This document shows, piece by piece, positions 34,700-45,534 of a stretch of 64,000 nucleotides of DNA (position 1 is its first letter; the number at the start of each line of letters is the position of its first letter). The stretch comes from Sclerodactyla briareus (Eukaryota > Echinodermata > Holothuroidea > Dendrochirotida > Sclerodactylidae), in contig JAODTK010005320.1 in NCBI GenBank assembly GCA_026419785.1, positions 163,501-227,500 of the forward strand, read 5' to 3'. Position numbers and translations under genes: made by a program. The notes beneath the pieces are model-generated. The model saw nothing but the letters and a program-made list of their open reading frames with translations, did no database searches and was not told the origin of the DNA.

Positions 34700-37170
34700 G
34701 TAACTATGTATGTTCTCACCTTTCAACAACTGTCAGTGCTTTATACAAATTGCCAAAGTTTTATTAACAAAAAAGAGGAGTTAAACATTATTATTCCTGA
34801 GAGTGATCCTGACGTTATAGGAATTACAGAGAGCTGGTGTACCAGCGATGTTCTTAATAGGAATTACACATTATCGGGTTCGACCTTTTCCGCAAGGACA
34901 GTACACATGAGCGGAGACGGAGGAGTATTACTATATATTAAGTCGAAGTATGGGGCTATTCATGCCAAGTATTTAGAAGATCACCTTGTCGAGGATACAC
35001 TTTTCTGTGGAATCACTCTGGGAGTAAAAGACAAATTGCTCATAGAATATTTACAGAAGCCCGAATTTATGTGAAGAATTGAAATCAGCAATTTTCAACA
35101 AATGGGCAGAATGGGCAGATGTTGTGAGACGAACCCTAGTCCATTTTGTTATTTGGTGATTTAAATCCGGAGATCGATTGGCGAAAAGGAGAAAAGGAAA
35201 GGAACGGTTTCAGCTGGTGAAAATCATCCATCGAACACCTTCTTGGATATCATATGCGATCTGGATTTTTATCAAAGAGTGGAACATGCTACAAGGCACA
35301 GAGAAGGACAGCAATCTTCCTTACTGGATCTTATATTTACGAATGAAGAGAATATGATTGATTATATAGAGCATTCTGCTCCACTGGGAAAAAGTGATCA
35401 TGACTGTCTTCCTTGGATTTATTACTGTTTTCTGATAAAGAATTCACTGATAACGAAGTGAGCACCTTGAACTACAAAAAGGCTGACTTAAAGAAGATGC
35501 AGCAGGCTTTTGGCATTTATGACTGGGATATTTTGGACAACCTTTCTTGTGGTGAAGCCTGGCAAGTTTCAAATCTGTTTATCAAATTAACGTTGGGAAC
35601 TATATTCCGTCAAAGGATTGTTCTAAAAGGATCAAGCCGAAATGGTTGAGAGGGAACGTGAGGAATTCTATCAATGAGAAGCATGCTCTTTACAAGACTT
35701 GCAGACGTACTAAGAGACTGATGGATTATGCTAGATACAAGGAACAGAGGAATGTAACTTTACAGACTATTAGAGAAGCTCAGATGAACTATGAGAACAT
35801 TATCAATGAAATGAGGAGCAGCTCCAAACGTTTCTACAACTACATCAGATCTAAACAGAAGGTAAAGCCGGTATTTCTAACTAACAAAGGAAGATGGAAA
35901 GCCTCTCAAAAAATGACAGTGAGACAGCAGAAGTGCTTGCAAATTTATTTCATTCAATTACACAAGAGACAATGGAATTAATGTGCCACACATCGGGACA
36001 CTTTCTAACAAGGTATATCAGACTGTGATATTACACTTAATAAGGTTATGGATCACCTATTGGCTTTGAACAGAGATAAAAGTCCAGGGGTCCTCCTTCA
36101 GTCTTGCATGATTGTGCAGAGCAGTTGGCTGCACCACTATCAATCACTCGTTGGGCCGCACCTGTTTTCTTTAGTAATGACCTACCCAGACGTAGTGAGT
36201 ACTCTGCCATTAAAAAAATTTTTGCGATGAACACAAGATTTATAAAAGGATTAGTACTTCTAAAAGCTGTCAACACTACACGAGGACTTTAATCAATTTA
36301 CAGAAAAGAGAGTTCTGTTTGGGGGCTGAAGTTCAATGCCGGAAAATGTAAAGCAATGCACGTGGGAAGAAACAATCAAGGATTTAATTACACTTGAATG
36401 GAACTATCCTTCAAGACACTACTGAAGATAGGACCTTGGAATTTTATTTCAATGATCCTAAACCTAGTATCCAGTGTACATAAGCTGCAAAAAGCAATCA
36501 TTTCGCTTGGAGTCAGTAAGTGAACATTTAAGTATCTGGATGAAGAAAGCCTTTCCCTTTGTATTAACTCTTTTATAATCCGACCACATATAGAGTATTG
36601 TATTCAAGTTTTTGGAGGCCTTACTTAAAAGGACATTTGAAGTTTTCGGAAAGATCCTGTAGAAGAGCTACACAAGTTCTACCACGGCTGCGTCATTCAA
36701 GTTATGAGACGTTCATCAGCACTAACAACTTCATGGTCTGGAGCAACGTTGGAACCGAGAAGACTTAATAGAAACCTTCAAAATTCTGAAAGGCTTTGAT
36801 ATGTTAACACCACTCAGAGACCTTCTTCCACTGTCTGATCTGAAGGTGCTATCAGAGCTACCAGAGGAACTACTTAAACTTTTAAAACCCCGCCTTACAA
36901 AGGAATTCAGATCAGGAAGAACTTTTTCAGCCAAAGAGTCATCAACCACTGGAATGCATTACCGATTTGTGCATGAAGCCACTACGATCGGCAAATTCAA
37001 GAGAGCTATCGACAAATTTTTGTTATTACATAATATGGGAACAAAGGCTTGCCCATTTTTCAATCCCATAAATTTCTCCTGTAAGTATGTAAGTGATGAT
37101 ACCCTTATCCGATCTTCGGAAAGGTATGGGACCAGTGTAGGCATCAAGTTTATTTGCTGTATTTAATGAC
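34700..37170 (+). pseudogene. CR1/L2-like LINE fossil: endonuclease, linker, degraded RT
   Basis: The order follows a CR1/L2-type ORF2. An AP-endonuclease N-terminus (LYTNCQSFINKKEEL, then DPDVIGITESW and GGVLLYIK) is at 34710-34960. A GDLNPEIDW block is near 35150-35190. LLDLIFTNEE and LGKSDHD end the endonuclease (35320-35405). A basic linker is at 35646-35880 (LYKTCRRTKRLMDYARYKEQ). RT fingers read LALNRDKSPG (36050-36085), then CAEQLAAPLSI and NDLPRR in neighbouring frames, a damaged FADD site near 36222-36240, KFNAGKCKAMHVGRNN (36328-36375), IRPHIEYC (36577-36600), and a C-terminal LIETFKILKGFDML region (36760-37040). Part of the RT palm (36140-36180) is deleted, with frameshifts throughout. 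It cannot transpose. Confidence 0.8.
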
Positions 37171-37274
37171 CAAAGAAAGGGATCAGTTACTTGAAACTCA
37201 ACCGCAGCAACATTCCGGACGGTTTGGTTGTGGTTATCAGTTAATTATTCTGCTACTTCGCCTGCTTAGAATAA

Positions 37275-38440
37275 GCGCGGTTCACACTAGTGCGATAGAT
37301 ACGAATTAAGATACGATAAATTTATCGAAGGAGTGTTCACACAAGTGCGATAAAAATGTCGTACGATAATTTTATCGGACGTGTCGGTGCTCAACATAAT
37401 GGCGGAAGTGGTTGGAGTTGAATAGGAAAAAGTTCAAGTTTCCTCTTTTGTCATCTCGGGCGGTGGAATAGCTTGGTCGGATGAGTTTTTGAATACAGGT
37501 ATCAAATTGCAATTTCAAAGCAATTGGGAGCCTGGAATCACACTCTCTTTTTTCAATCGTGGAGCATTGTGTTGCGGACTGTTGTCCTTCTGTGAGCTGC
37601 TAATATTTCAACAGAGCATGGAATGCAGCTTAGGGCACCCAATTCACCCAGAGAGGCGGTCGGTACATTCCGCCCGAGCTCTGAACACCGACCATACCAT
37701 ACATGAATTCTCAACGATCCAATTTGCCAAAACATGCCTGTGAGAAGTTATGCATGGCCATACTGTTCCACCCCCCTGCAACTGCCCAACCTATACTATA
37801 TCCTCACTGACTTACAAGTACACTCTTGTTTGGCATTGGGTCGATATAATTTTACCTGCTAGCCCTATACGCCATTACCCTCTAGTTTGCTCGGCTTTCC
37901 ATCTCTTTTTTTCACTGTTTATAGCTCACTTGTCTTCCTCTTGTTATCTGGTGGAGACCAACGCACCACGCCTCTCCCTGATACGGTCACTGATCGCGTT
38001 AATGTTGTATATGAGAACGGCATTTCGAATTCAAGCTAAAATTTTGGTTTTGTATGCGGTTTTTAAGCGCTATGTATATCACCATTAGGACCGAGCGGTC
38101 TAATCAGCGGTGTTGCCTTCCCTGATAACATCACCACCCAATACATCCATCTAAACCTCCCATTTCATCGCCAAAACCCACATTGCATGCCAAAAAAATG
38201 CCCCTAACACTTTTGGGCGTTCCACATTCTTCGCTAATGCGCAAAATTATCACTGGAAGTTGTGCGTAATTATCGCATCCGATGAATTTACGTACTATAA
38301 AAGTTATATTTTGACGTCCGATAAATTTATCGTATCGTATCGCACTAGTGTGAACACTCCACAGTGAAAATAACACTGTTTAACTCGGTGTCCGATACAT
38401 TCATCGTATCGAAACGTATCGCGCTAGTGTGAACATCCCT
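37275..38440 (-). mobile_element. TIR transposon fossil, copy 2 (inverted relative to 23.2 kb)
   Basis: About 1.17 kb with ends GGTTCACACTAGTGCGATA (left) and ATCGCGCTAGTGTGAACATC (right). An inner copy of each end (GTGTTCACACAAGTGCGATA near 37342; ATCGCACTAGTGTGAACACT near 38339) makes a double-TIR structure as in copy 1. Its left 200 bp align with the reverse complement of 24330-24529 and its right 250 bp with the reverse complement of 23235-23500. The coding remnants at 37489-37743 and 38131-38376 correspond to those of copy 1 but are not identifiable. The right flank is TTAA. Confidence 0.75.
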
Positions 38441-38444
38441 TAAA

Positions 38445-39635
38445 TAGTAAGATTTAGTGATCTTGAAGTTTCCTCTTGTAACAGAGGTTGGTATTTGGCA
38501 TGGAATCAATACGCATAGTTGCCTTAATGATTTCTCATTTCACCATGGGCCGCCTTGACAGTGCCATCGTGCCAGGGGCTCAGTTATACACGTCTCTAGC
38601 AGTACACAGTATTTAGTTTACTTCACTGACAGTGCAACAATTTCCGATTCCTAATTCACAAAGAAAAATGGATTTCAAGACTTCCTCGTCATGCAGGTGT
38701 GTAATGCAAGGTATGTTGTGTGAACGTACGTTGGTGTGTATGGAACGCTCCTTGTGATTGTGGTACTATGTTTAGAGAGCAAACATTCATTGGGGTTCAG
38801 ATTAGACATTTAGTTACAGTTATGAAAGGAGAAGAAGCCTGTCGTTTTGAGGTCAGATCTGATGAGGTCACCTAATAAGGTCAACAGAGGTCGAAGAATG
38901 AAAATCTTGTTTGCATGATAATTATTGTGCCACAAACGAAGCCAAGAACGTAGGAACTAGAGGGGAGGCTTGGGCGCGGCTGGGGCCACCATTCCTAAGG
39001 CCCAAATCCCCCTTTTCAATGCTTCATCATTATATAAGAGCCAGTTTCGTGTTGTAAGTCGCATGCTCACCACTGAACAGTTGGAGGAATAGACGATGGG
39101 ATTCCCCCCATAGCAATATCGTTACGGCTTATTGTTGAACTGCCACTACTCTTTGAAAACGCAATCATCTCATGTTTCGGAATGTTATCGTTGAAGTATG
39201 GGGGGAAATCCGTAAAGTTTTGTGTCGGCACTCGGCAGGTTCGTAATTTTCGGGAGGGGATTTCGAAAGATCGCTCTGCCGTCGTTCCCTCCATGACCTT
39301 TACGCATTTCATTATCATATCATTATACTGTAACTCCGAACTGGCTCATATATAACAACATTAATTAGGCCTAAATGCTGTTCCCCGTAATTCGAACGTT
39401 TCGCAAGTGCCTGTACGACTGTCCTATATGGTGCCATCGTCAATTCAACAACGAAAACTACGCTGTTTATGTCTTGGGAGCATGGCACACCGAATTACAT
39501 GTTCGGCAGCGGGTTTCAATCGTAGATAGCCAGACCTTCACCAATAGGCAGCTCAAAAAATTGTTCGGTGGATAATCAAGAGTGACTCTTCTAATTCTAC
39601 TCAGTCCGACAGGCTTGGATGGGTGATGTGCACCC
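38445..39635. other. non-coding with one degraded AGGTCA-type unit
   Basis: No supported gene apart from the weak ORF at 39067-39318. The stretch 38845-38960 (GAGGTCAGATCTGATGAGGT then GGTCAACAGAGGTCGAAG) is a single unit of the array found at 40695-41150. Confidence 0.4.
39067..39318 (-). CDS. unrecognised 83-residue ORF, candidate first exon
   Basis: An open frame reading from ATG with mixed polar and charged composition (EGTTAERSFEIPSRKLR and similar). It closes just before GTGAGC, which would make a strong splice donor within the last codons. No domain is recognised, and no downstream minus-strand exon could be paired with it. It may be a chance ORF. Confidence 0.18.
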   Translation of the reverse strand: MIMKCVKVMEGTTAERSFEIPSRKLRTCRVPTQNFTDFPPYFNDNIPKHEMIAFSKSSGSSTISRNDIAMGGIPSSIPPTVQW

Positions 39636-39639
39636 TATT

Positions 39640-40330
39640 CATAGTCTTTTCAACATAGAAGAAGGTGTATTTGGCAGAAGGCGGGATTCGACCCAACCTC
39701 TCAAAAAAGGAAATCAACTACCCTTTTCTCACGACACATTTGGGCAAAAAAATAATTGGAGCACCAAATACACCAAGGCAGGTGAAAACCGTAAATTGTT
39801 TCCCAAACAGAGTGGGTGCTTAGTGTGCTATATTGCACCAAAGTACATCTAAAACATGAAACGCCTACATTTTCCGGGGGGCACTCCCTACCACTTATAT
39901 CTCTACCCCATAGGTCCAACTCCTCAAAGAAGGGAAGTTACTGTATTTTTACGACACATTGAAGCAACACAAAACATCCATTGGAACAGAAAAGTACATC
40001 CAAGGCCAGGTGAAAACAGAAATTGTTCCCAAAACAGAGTGGGTGCTTAGGTGTGCTATATTGCACCAAAGTACATCTAAAACATGAAACGCCTACATTT
40101 TCCGGGGGGCACTCCCTACCACTTATATCTCTACCCCATAGGTCCAACTCCTCAAAGAAGGGAAGTTACTGTATTTTTACGACACATTGAAGCAACACAA
40201 AAAAACATCTAGTGACGGAAAGTACAATTCCAAGGCCAGTTGAAAAGAGGAGGATAGTTCCCAAAAAAGAGTTGGTGTGTTAGAGTGCTATATTGCATCT
40301 GAAACATCTAAAAAACGGAAATTTTCCACA
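39640..40330 (+). repeat. tandem array, 228-bp unit, about 3 copies
   Basis: Units begin near 39640, 39851 and 40079. The stretch 39851-39974 is identical over 124 bp to 40079-40202, and near identity extends a further ~45 bp upstream. The rest of each unit differs by about 20%. Landmarks are CATTTTCCGGGGGGCACTCC, TACGACACATTGAAGCAACA, GGCCAGGTGAAAAC, AACAGAGTGGGTGCTTA and GTGCTATATTGCACC. A degraded fourth start lies at 40318-40345. Non-coding. Confidence 0.9.
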
Positions 40331-40694
40331 CGGGAGGGGAACCCCTCTACTTCGACCCCTCCTCAATATCTATCATCACACTTCAGCCCCCACTCAAAAA
40401 TTAATTCCTTCGCTACTGAACGGAGCGGTTTGCGCCCAAGTTGACATGGAAGATTCGCTTCGTAAGTAGCTGATCCATAGAGTAGCTGATCCTAGTTGTT
40501 TGGGCGTCAGGTCCAAAGGAGCCTGTTGAAACCGGCGTGTTTTCGCCTCGTACCATCAAAGAAATGACGTAATAGGCTACGCAATCGATTGTTTGCCTGA
40601 ACAATAGTTTTGATTATTCGCCGACATAAGAGGGATAACTCCTCTACTCTTGAAGAGCAACTCCCGTAGCCCTGTAATCTCTGTTTTAAGCAGG

Positions 40695-41150
40695 TCTATG
40701 ACCAAGGTCACCAGAGCTCAACAGAAGTCGAAGTCTCTAAAGCTTGTTGCACAATAACTGTGCAACGAAGCGATGTAAAGAGCTCATGTTAAGCATGAAG
40801 GGTTGCATACAGGGAGGATTACTCTTTTGTTTGGTGGGGCCAGTTCCAAGGTCACCAGAGCCATAATCTTAGAAGCTTGTACATAGGCACAATAACTGTG
40901 CAACGAAGATTGAAGAGCACACACTTGACATGACATGTTGCCATGTAGATGATCCCTATTGCAGATTGGTTGGGTTCAGATCCAAGGTCACTTAGATGTC
41001 AACGGAGGTCAAAGTCTAAAGTCGACGTGCGAATGATATCTATGCAACGAAATAATATGGAGAGCTCATACTTGGAAGGAGGGATTGCCATTCCGAGTAG
41101 ATGATGTCTTCTCTTTTGGGGTCAGGTCGAAAGTCACTCAGGGCCACAGT
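40695..41150 (+). repeat. tandem array, ~140-bp unit, 4 copies
   Basis: The landmark CCAAGGTCACCAGAG recurs near 40702, 40846 and 40981 (CCAAGGTCACTTAGA), with a diverged copy near 41129. Each unit continues TCAACAGAAGTCGAAGTCT, CTTGT-CACAATAACTGTGCA and ACGAAG-AGAGCTCA. A lone unit lies at 38845. Confidence 0.8.
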
Positions 41151-41224
41151 CCAATTATTAGGACACAAACTCGAAAACATCCTTCCAGTTGTTCAGTCGC
41201 ACGAAAATATCACTACAAGTACCT

Positions 41225-41560
41225 AGGTTCAGTGGCGGCGGAAGCTTCCAAATTTAGGAGGGGGGGGGGGGACCCAGACCAACTTTGATGAATTGATGTG
41301 TGTTACTATCTAAGGGGAGCGCCACCATCGGTTGGCGCGAATCGTTCCGAAATTTTGGGGTTTTTCAACCTCCCAGATGGCCGGAAGGCACTTCCTCAGC
41401 GTTGTGAGCTATATGTACCCATTCATACACTGGGTCATGTCACACCTTCGCCCCCCGCCCCCCCTCATCTAAAAAAATTCGACTTTCTCCATTACGGTGA
41501 TACGGTGAACTTCCAGTGCAGATACTCACCCAGATAGCCCCTCCCCGCCCCTATTGTTGT
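41225..41560 (+). repeat. third copy of the palindrome-arm repeat
   Basis: The sequence CAGTGGCGGCGGAAGC, an 11-G tract, GACCCAGACC, TATCTAAGGGGAGCGCCA, CCTCCCAGATGGCCGGAA, GTGTCATGTCACACCTTCG-type sequence and CATCTAAA-AAATTCGA parallels 16975-17375. It continues with TTACGGTGAACTTCCAGTGC, which matches the reverse complement of 17835-17860. So it carries the uninterrupted order that the palindrome centre has lost. Confidence 0.75.
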
Positions 41561-41929
41561 ATCGCAACATATTTGTAAGCAAATTTATAGCATTTTACAG
41601 TATACAGTTCGTTACATAGATCATGCTGTGTTGGTGTCTTTTATTTGAAACTGACGAAACACCTAAACCATTACTGCAGTAGTAAATATAGAGTCATTCC
41701 AGACAACATGTCTTTGGGTATTTCTAATGTTAATCATAGAGCTGAACAAAAATGCAAACATCCCTTTTTTTTGTTAATCCAAGGACTAATTTCTTTCAAA
41801 TGTCCCACTTTTGTTCCGAGTATTGTGGCCTTAATTGTACATACAGCGGTGACTATTGTCCATCTTGAATAATCAAGTAGGCCTAGTCAAGAAACTAACA
41901 TTACAGTCAGTCGGTCATCACTAGTATTT

Positions 41930-43420
41930 GCCAAAAATGCTGACTCGTGTTTCCTTCTTGTTGACGAGGTAAGCGCACAGCTCAAGAGTATCTAGTCGAT
42001 CTAGAACTGACTGGTGAACATGGGCTAAGCGCCGAACTGCATTGAGTACCCATCTGTGGCACGCAACCAGGTCTTCATTCTTCGGAGTGTGCTGAAAGAC
42101 CTTTCACATTCAGCCGATGAAACTGGTCGGATCAGCAGCAATTTGACCAGGCAGGAAAAGGTTTGGCAGCAGTGCTCTCACCTCCGGTGAAGCTCCACGC
42201 AGGGCCTTGACATATTCTCGAAAATTAGTAGCTGATGGCCATTTGTTCCGGCAAACTGCGAGTTCCGATTGAAGGGCCGCCTCGTCAAGCTCCGGGTACT
42301 TTCTTACCTTCTACATTGATGTTCCTGTTATTAGGGCAGTCTTGCAGGTCACAGTATGCCTTTAGACCGGGCTTGGACTCATCGAAACGAGTCTGCAGTT
42401 GGTTGATGGCAGTGTCATATGCCTCCATGAAGACTGGCGCGGTGTAATCTATCGGTGCGTGCGTATGCGGTTGGGTTGTGTCTTCTCCCCCAAAGGCCGG
42501 GTACTATCCTTTGCCTTGGCATCTGAATGGACCGCAGTTTCAATTTTTCGATCCTCTCGCTCGCCTTCTCAAACATGGTGCTAAATGTGTCCCTTTCCAA
42601 CTGCAGCTTCATGGCTGTCAGTTGGACCGCATCGACAGTCCCTGTCATTGTTGTCTCTCTCCCCTGCGCACATTTGACAAGAGCCTCTAGATGTCCGAAA
42701 ATGTCATGTGCGAGCTGGACCGCCAGAAAAGACTTCCCGCTCATAAAATATGCCTCGAGACCAGCAGCTTTAACCTTTTGGTTTGCTGATATGGTAGGAT
42801 CTCCCTGAAAATTGAACAAGTGATTCAATTATTTGCTCATACTTCTCCAGACATTGAGACAACGCTGAATGGCGTACTGTCCATCGCGTAGGACAACAGT
42901 GGGTCGGCATATTCCCATGTCTCCTCTAACTGATGATTGGCACACTTGTCTGAATTTGATTGTCTGAGAGAAAAGCACTCCCAGTGCATTCACAATACAG
43001 ACGGCATCACGAATAAGTGGCAGGTCAGCGACTGCTGAAGCTACGAGATTTATGCAGTGGGCAAAACAGTGGGTAACATAGGCAAGTGGTTGGTCATTCA
43101 TAATGATGGCTTGAGCTCCGTTGTAAGCGCCACTCATGCTACTCGCACCGTCGTACGTCTGGCCCCGCAGGTTTTTCAAGTGGCAATCCAAGCCTGGTGC
43201 AGACGCCTTTCAGGATGGTGGCCACAGCCTTGCCTGTGGTTACATCGGTCTCGTATAGTCACGAATACTTCATATGGCTCAAGGTCAGTGTCGACGTATC
43301 TGATGCAGATGGATTCTTGCTCCTTTCCAGAAATGTCCTGCGTTCCGTCACTGATCAGAGAGAAATATCCGGCTTTAGTTATCTCTGAATTAGGGCTACC
43401 ATATTGCATTTGAAAGGCTA
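41930..43420 (-). pseudogene. hAT-type transposase fossil, DUF4371/ZMYM1-like (copy B)
   Basis: Reading the minus strand, GYFSLISDGTQDISGKEQES and ICIRYVDTDLEPYEVFV (43375-43270) give the start of the transposase core, and LRGQTYDGASSMSG with YNGAQAIIM (43170-43100) the DDE-region signature. HCFAHCINLVASAVADLPL (43075-43020), a long helical stretch (42810-42520), and the hAT dimerisation signature SSAECERSFSTLRRMKTWL (42120-42062) followed by LAHVH and LDTLELCAYL (42035-41960) follow. The dimerisation motif supports hAT membership. Frameshifts break the frame at least five times. No TIRs were found. Confidence 0.85.
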
Positions 43421-43429
43421 GGTTCCTGT

Positions 43430-44340
43430 TTCAGTCCAGTCTGAGTCACCTCCTGGTCATTCGATTGCAAGGGTGTGCTACGGGAAAAATAAATGAGAAT
43501 ATAATGATATGGTGCCGAAGTTCATGGAGGTACATTGGCAGTCTGTGTTGCACGAAGATTATGCAAAATTACGATCATTCGAAACTCCCCTCACGGAAAT
43601 AACACATCCTACTAGCACTAAACTTCGCAAATTCCCCTCACTCACTCATAAAAGCACATGCCAGGAAGGCACCTATCGCATCCATCCCCCCTTACCACCA
43701 TCCGGCCCCCACCGGGCAAGCGATCGAGCCTGTGCCTGCTCTCACTTCCAGAATAGAGAGAATATCAGATATAAAGCCGTTTTGACAGTTAGGACACGGT
43801 GAGCCAAGATGCGATCCACACTAGTGGACTTATCGGTACAGTAAAACTCGACTGCTCGAAACGCTGATGCGCATGCAGCTGATAGTAGATCCTGCCACGC
43901 TTCTCAAGAATTCCGTCCGCGTGGCCTCCCCCTCCCCGCCCACAGAGTCTGTTACACCTGATCTGGCTAATGCGGAAAATGTGAAAAATATGCTGTGGAA
44001 AATGCATTACAATATGTCTGGGTTGAAAAGCTGACCGGCCGGATCAGTCGGTCCATGCTCGTAAAATCAACTCTGAAATAGCCGAGTTCGGGTTTATAGT
44101 CTTGTATCAAGGCAGCGCCTCTTCACACGACTGGCGACTTAATTCATGGTATTGGTAACCTGATGAAGACCTGGCCTGCACCACCCAGGATGCACGTTCG
44201 CTCACGACCTACAACACCCCTGGCAGCCAACGCAGCGGCGTCTACTTCCGTTACCTCGCATGGTACCTACTTTTCACGTTGGGTAGCGCGAGACATTCGA
44301 GGAGACACGCCTTGTCTAACAGCACTGCGGAAAAAGCCTT
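43430..44340. other. non-coding, 5' side of the hAT fossil
   Basis: This would be the upstream side of copy B. Minus-strand ORFs at 43789-44007 and a plus ORF at 43509-43802 show no recognisable motif. No zinc finger was identified. Confidence 0.35.
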
Positions 44341-44343
44341 CAG

Positions 44344-44416
44344 GCTTTCAATGGGATTCGAACTCGCAATCTATCGTTCTTAAGTCCGGAGCTCTACCGA
44401 CTTGAGCTAATCCGCC
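44344..44416 (-). repeat. tRNA-like sequence, probable SINE head
   Basis: On the minus strand the sequence begins GGCGGATTAGCTCAAGTCGG, matching the acceptor and D-arm with a pol III A box. A loop CTTAAGA (anticodon position UAA, Leu-like) follows, then GAGTTCGAATCCC, a B box. The anticodon stem and the acceptor 3' strand do not pair well. A functional tRNA is therefore unlikely, and a tRNA-derived SINE or pseudogene fits better. The following ~200 bp (44340 down to about 44150) could be the SINE body. Confidence 0.55.
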
Positions 44417-44449
44417 ATATTGGTTTCAAGGTCACAAATTCAATTAGAC

Positions 44450-45330
44450 TCAAATTGAACGTAGATGTTGAAGGATTATAAAATTTTCGTTGAAATTTCT
44501 TCTATATACATCTGCTACACTGACCAGTTCTACGGAAAATATTAAATGAGAATGATAATCAAAAGCCTGACGTGTCGTGAAAATCGGGTTCCCAGTAGGT
44601 TGGTGAAACCGCATGAAAGTTAAATTCCTCCCGTCCGAGAAAGTCGTAAAAAGCTATCCCTCCGCTCACGCCGAATGGACTGTAATGTGGGAAATTACGT
44701 GATTTCGGACAATTTTAGATTGTAAATACGATAACTCAACCGAATCTGGGGGATTAAAGCTCGTACTTGGTACGTATGTTCCCCATGATGAGTACGTGGG
44801 CTCTACTATTTCGGCGTAGGTCAATGATGATTTGAGGTCAGTAGAGGTAAACATCTGAAACTTGTAAACACGATAAGCCCCTGAATGCTCCCCCAGATAA
44901 ACGTGAATTCAGTGTGTAACTTCCGTAAGAGTACACATGTCCTATGCCTCTGATGTATGCGGAGGCTCTTTTTGGGAGAAAGGATCAGTGAAGTTTGGGG
45001 TATTTGCCAAGTTGTTGCTTTTATAAACACGATAACGACCTGGGCTCAGTCTGGATGGATGAGGCTTATACCTGTTAGGCATATTGTCTATATGGGGAGT
45101 ACAAGAACCCATTTATTTTTGGATCGGGTCAAAAGTCAGCTGAATTGAAGTTGGGAAATCCTTGTGGACACGATAAGTGCAGGAAGCTTGGTCCTCGGAT
45201 CCAAGTAGAAATTTAGTGTGGTGGGTAGCGGTCTTTTCAAGAATACGGTTACGGGTTTTGTCAAGATGGTGTCTTTTTTTGTTGAAAAATTGGAAATATT
45301 GTGAGAAATGACATATGCTGCCCACAATTA
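44450..45330 (+). repeat. diverged tandem array with AGGTCA-like motifs
   Basis: Units share CTTGTAAACACGATAA, a TGGGCTC-GTATGGATG-type block, TATGTTCCCCATGATGAGTA and GGTCAAAAGTCAGCTGA. The CACGATAA landmark lies near 44867, 45030 and 45168, with ATACGATAA at 44726, so the spacing is about 140-165 bp. The same unit, and the sequence just beyond it (AGTCGAGTAAACGATACGTA then CGCCATTTGGC), recur at 57830-58800. Confidence 0.7.
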
Positions 45331-45534
45331 GCTAATACAATTTCCAATTTGTTCTGCGTGCAGACATCGGTAATCAATAATCAGTCGAGTAAACGATACG
45401 TACGCCATTTGGCATTCTGGTGACAACGTATGATGCTGAACTCGGAATGACGTTTCATCTCAATCCTCGAATACGGTGGATAATAATGACTGTATACTAA
45501 CCAAATAATAATACCGACAACTTCTTCACCGTGG

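Noticed and set aside
39701..40147. Two minus-strand ORFs with identical N-termini, suggesting a duplicated gene
   Set aside because: The identity comes from the 228-bp tandem repeat; the ORFs end at different points and have no domain.
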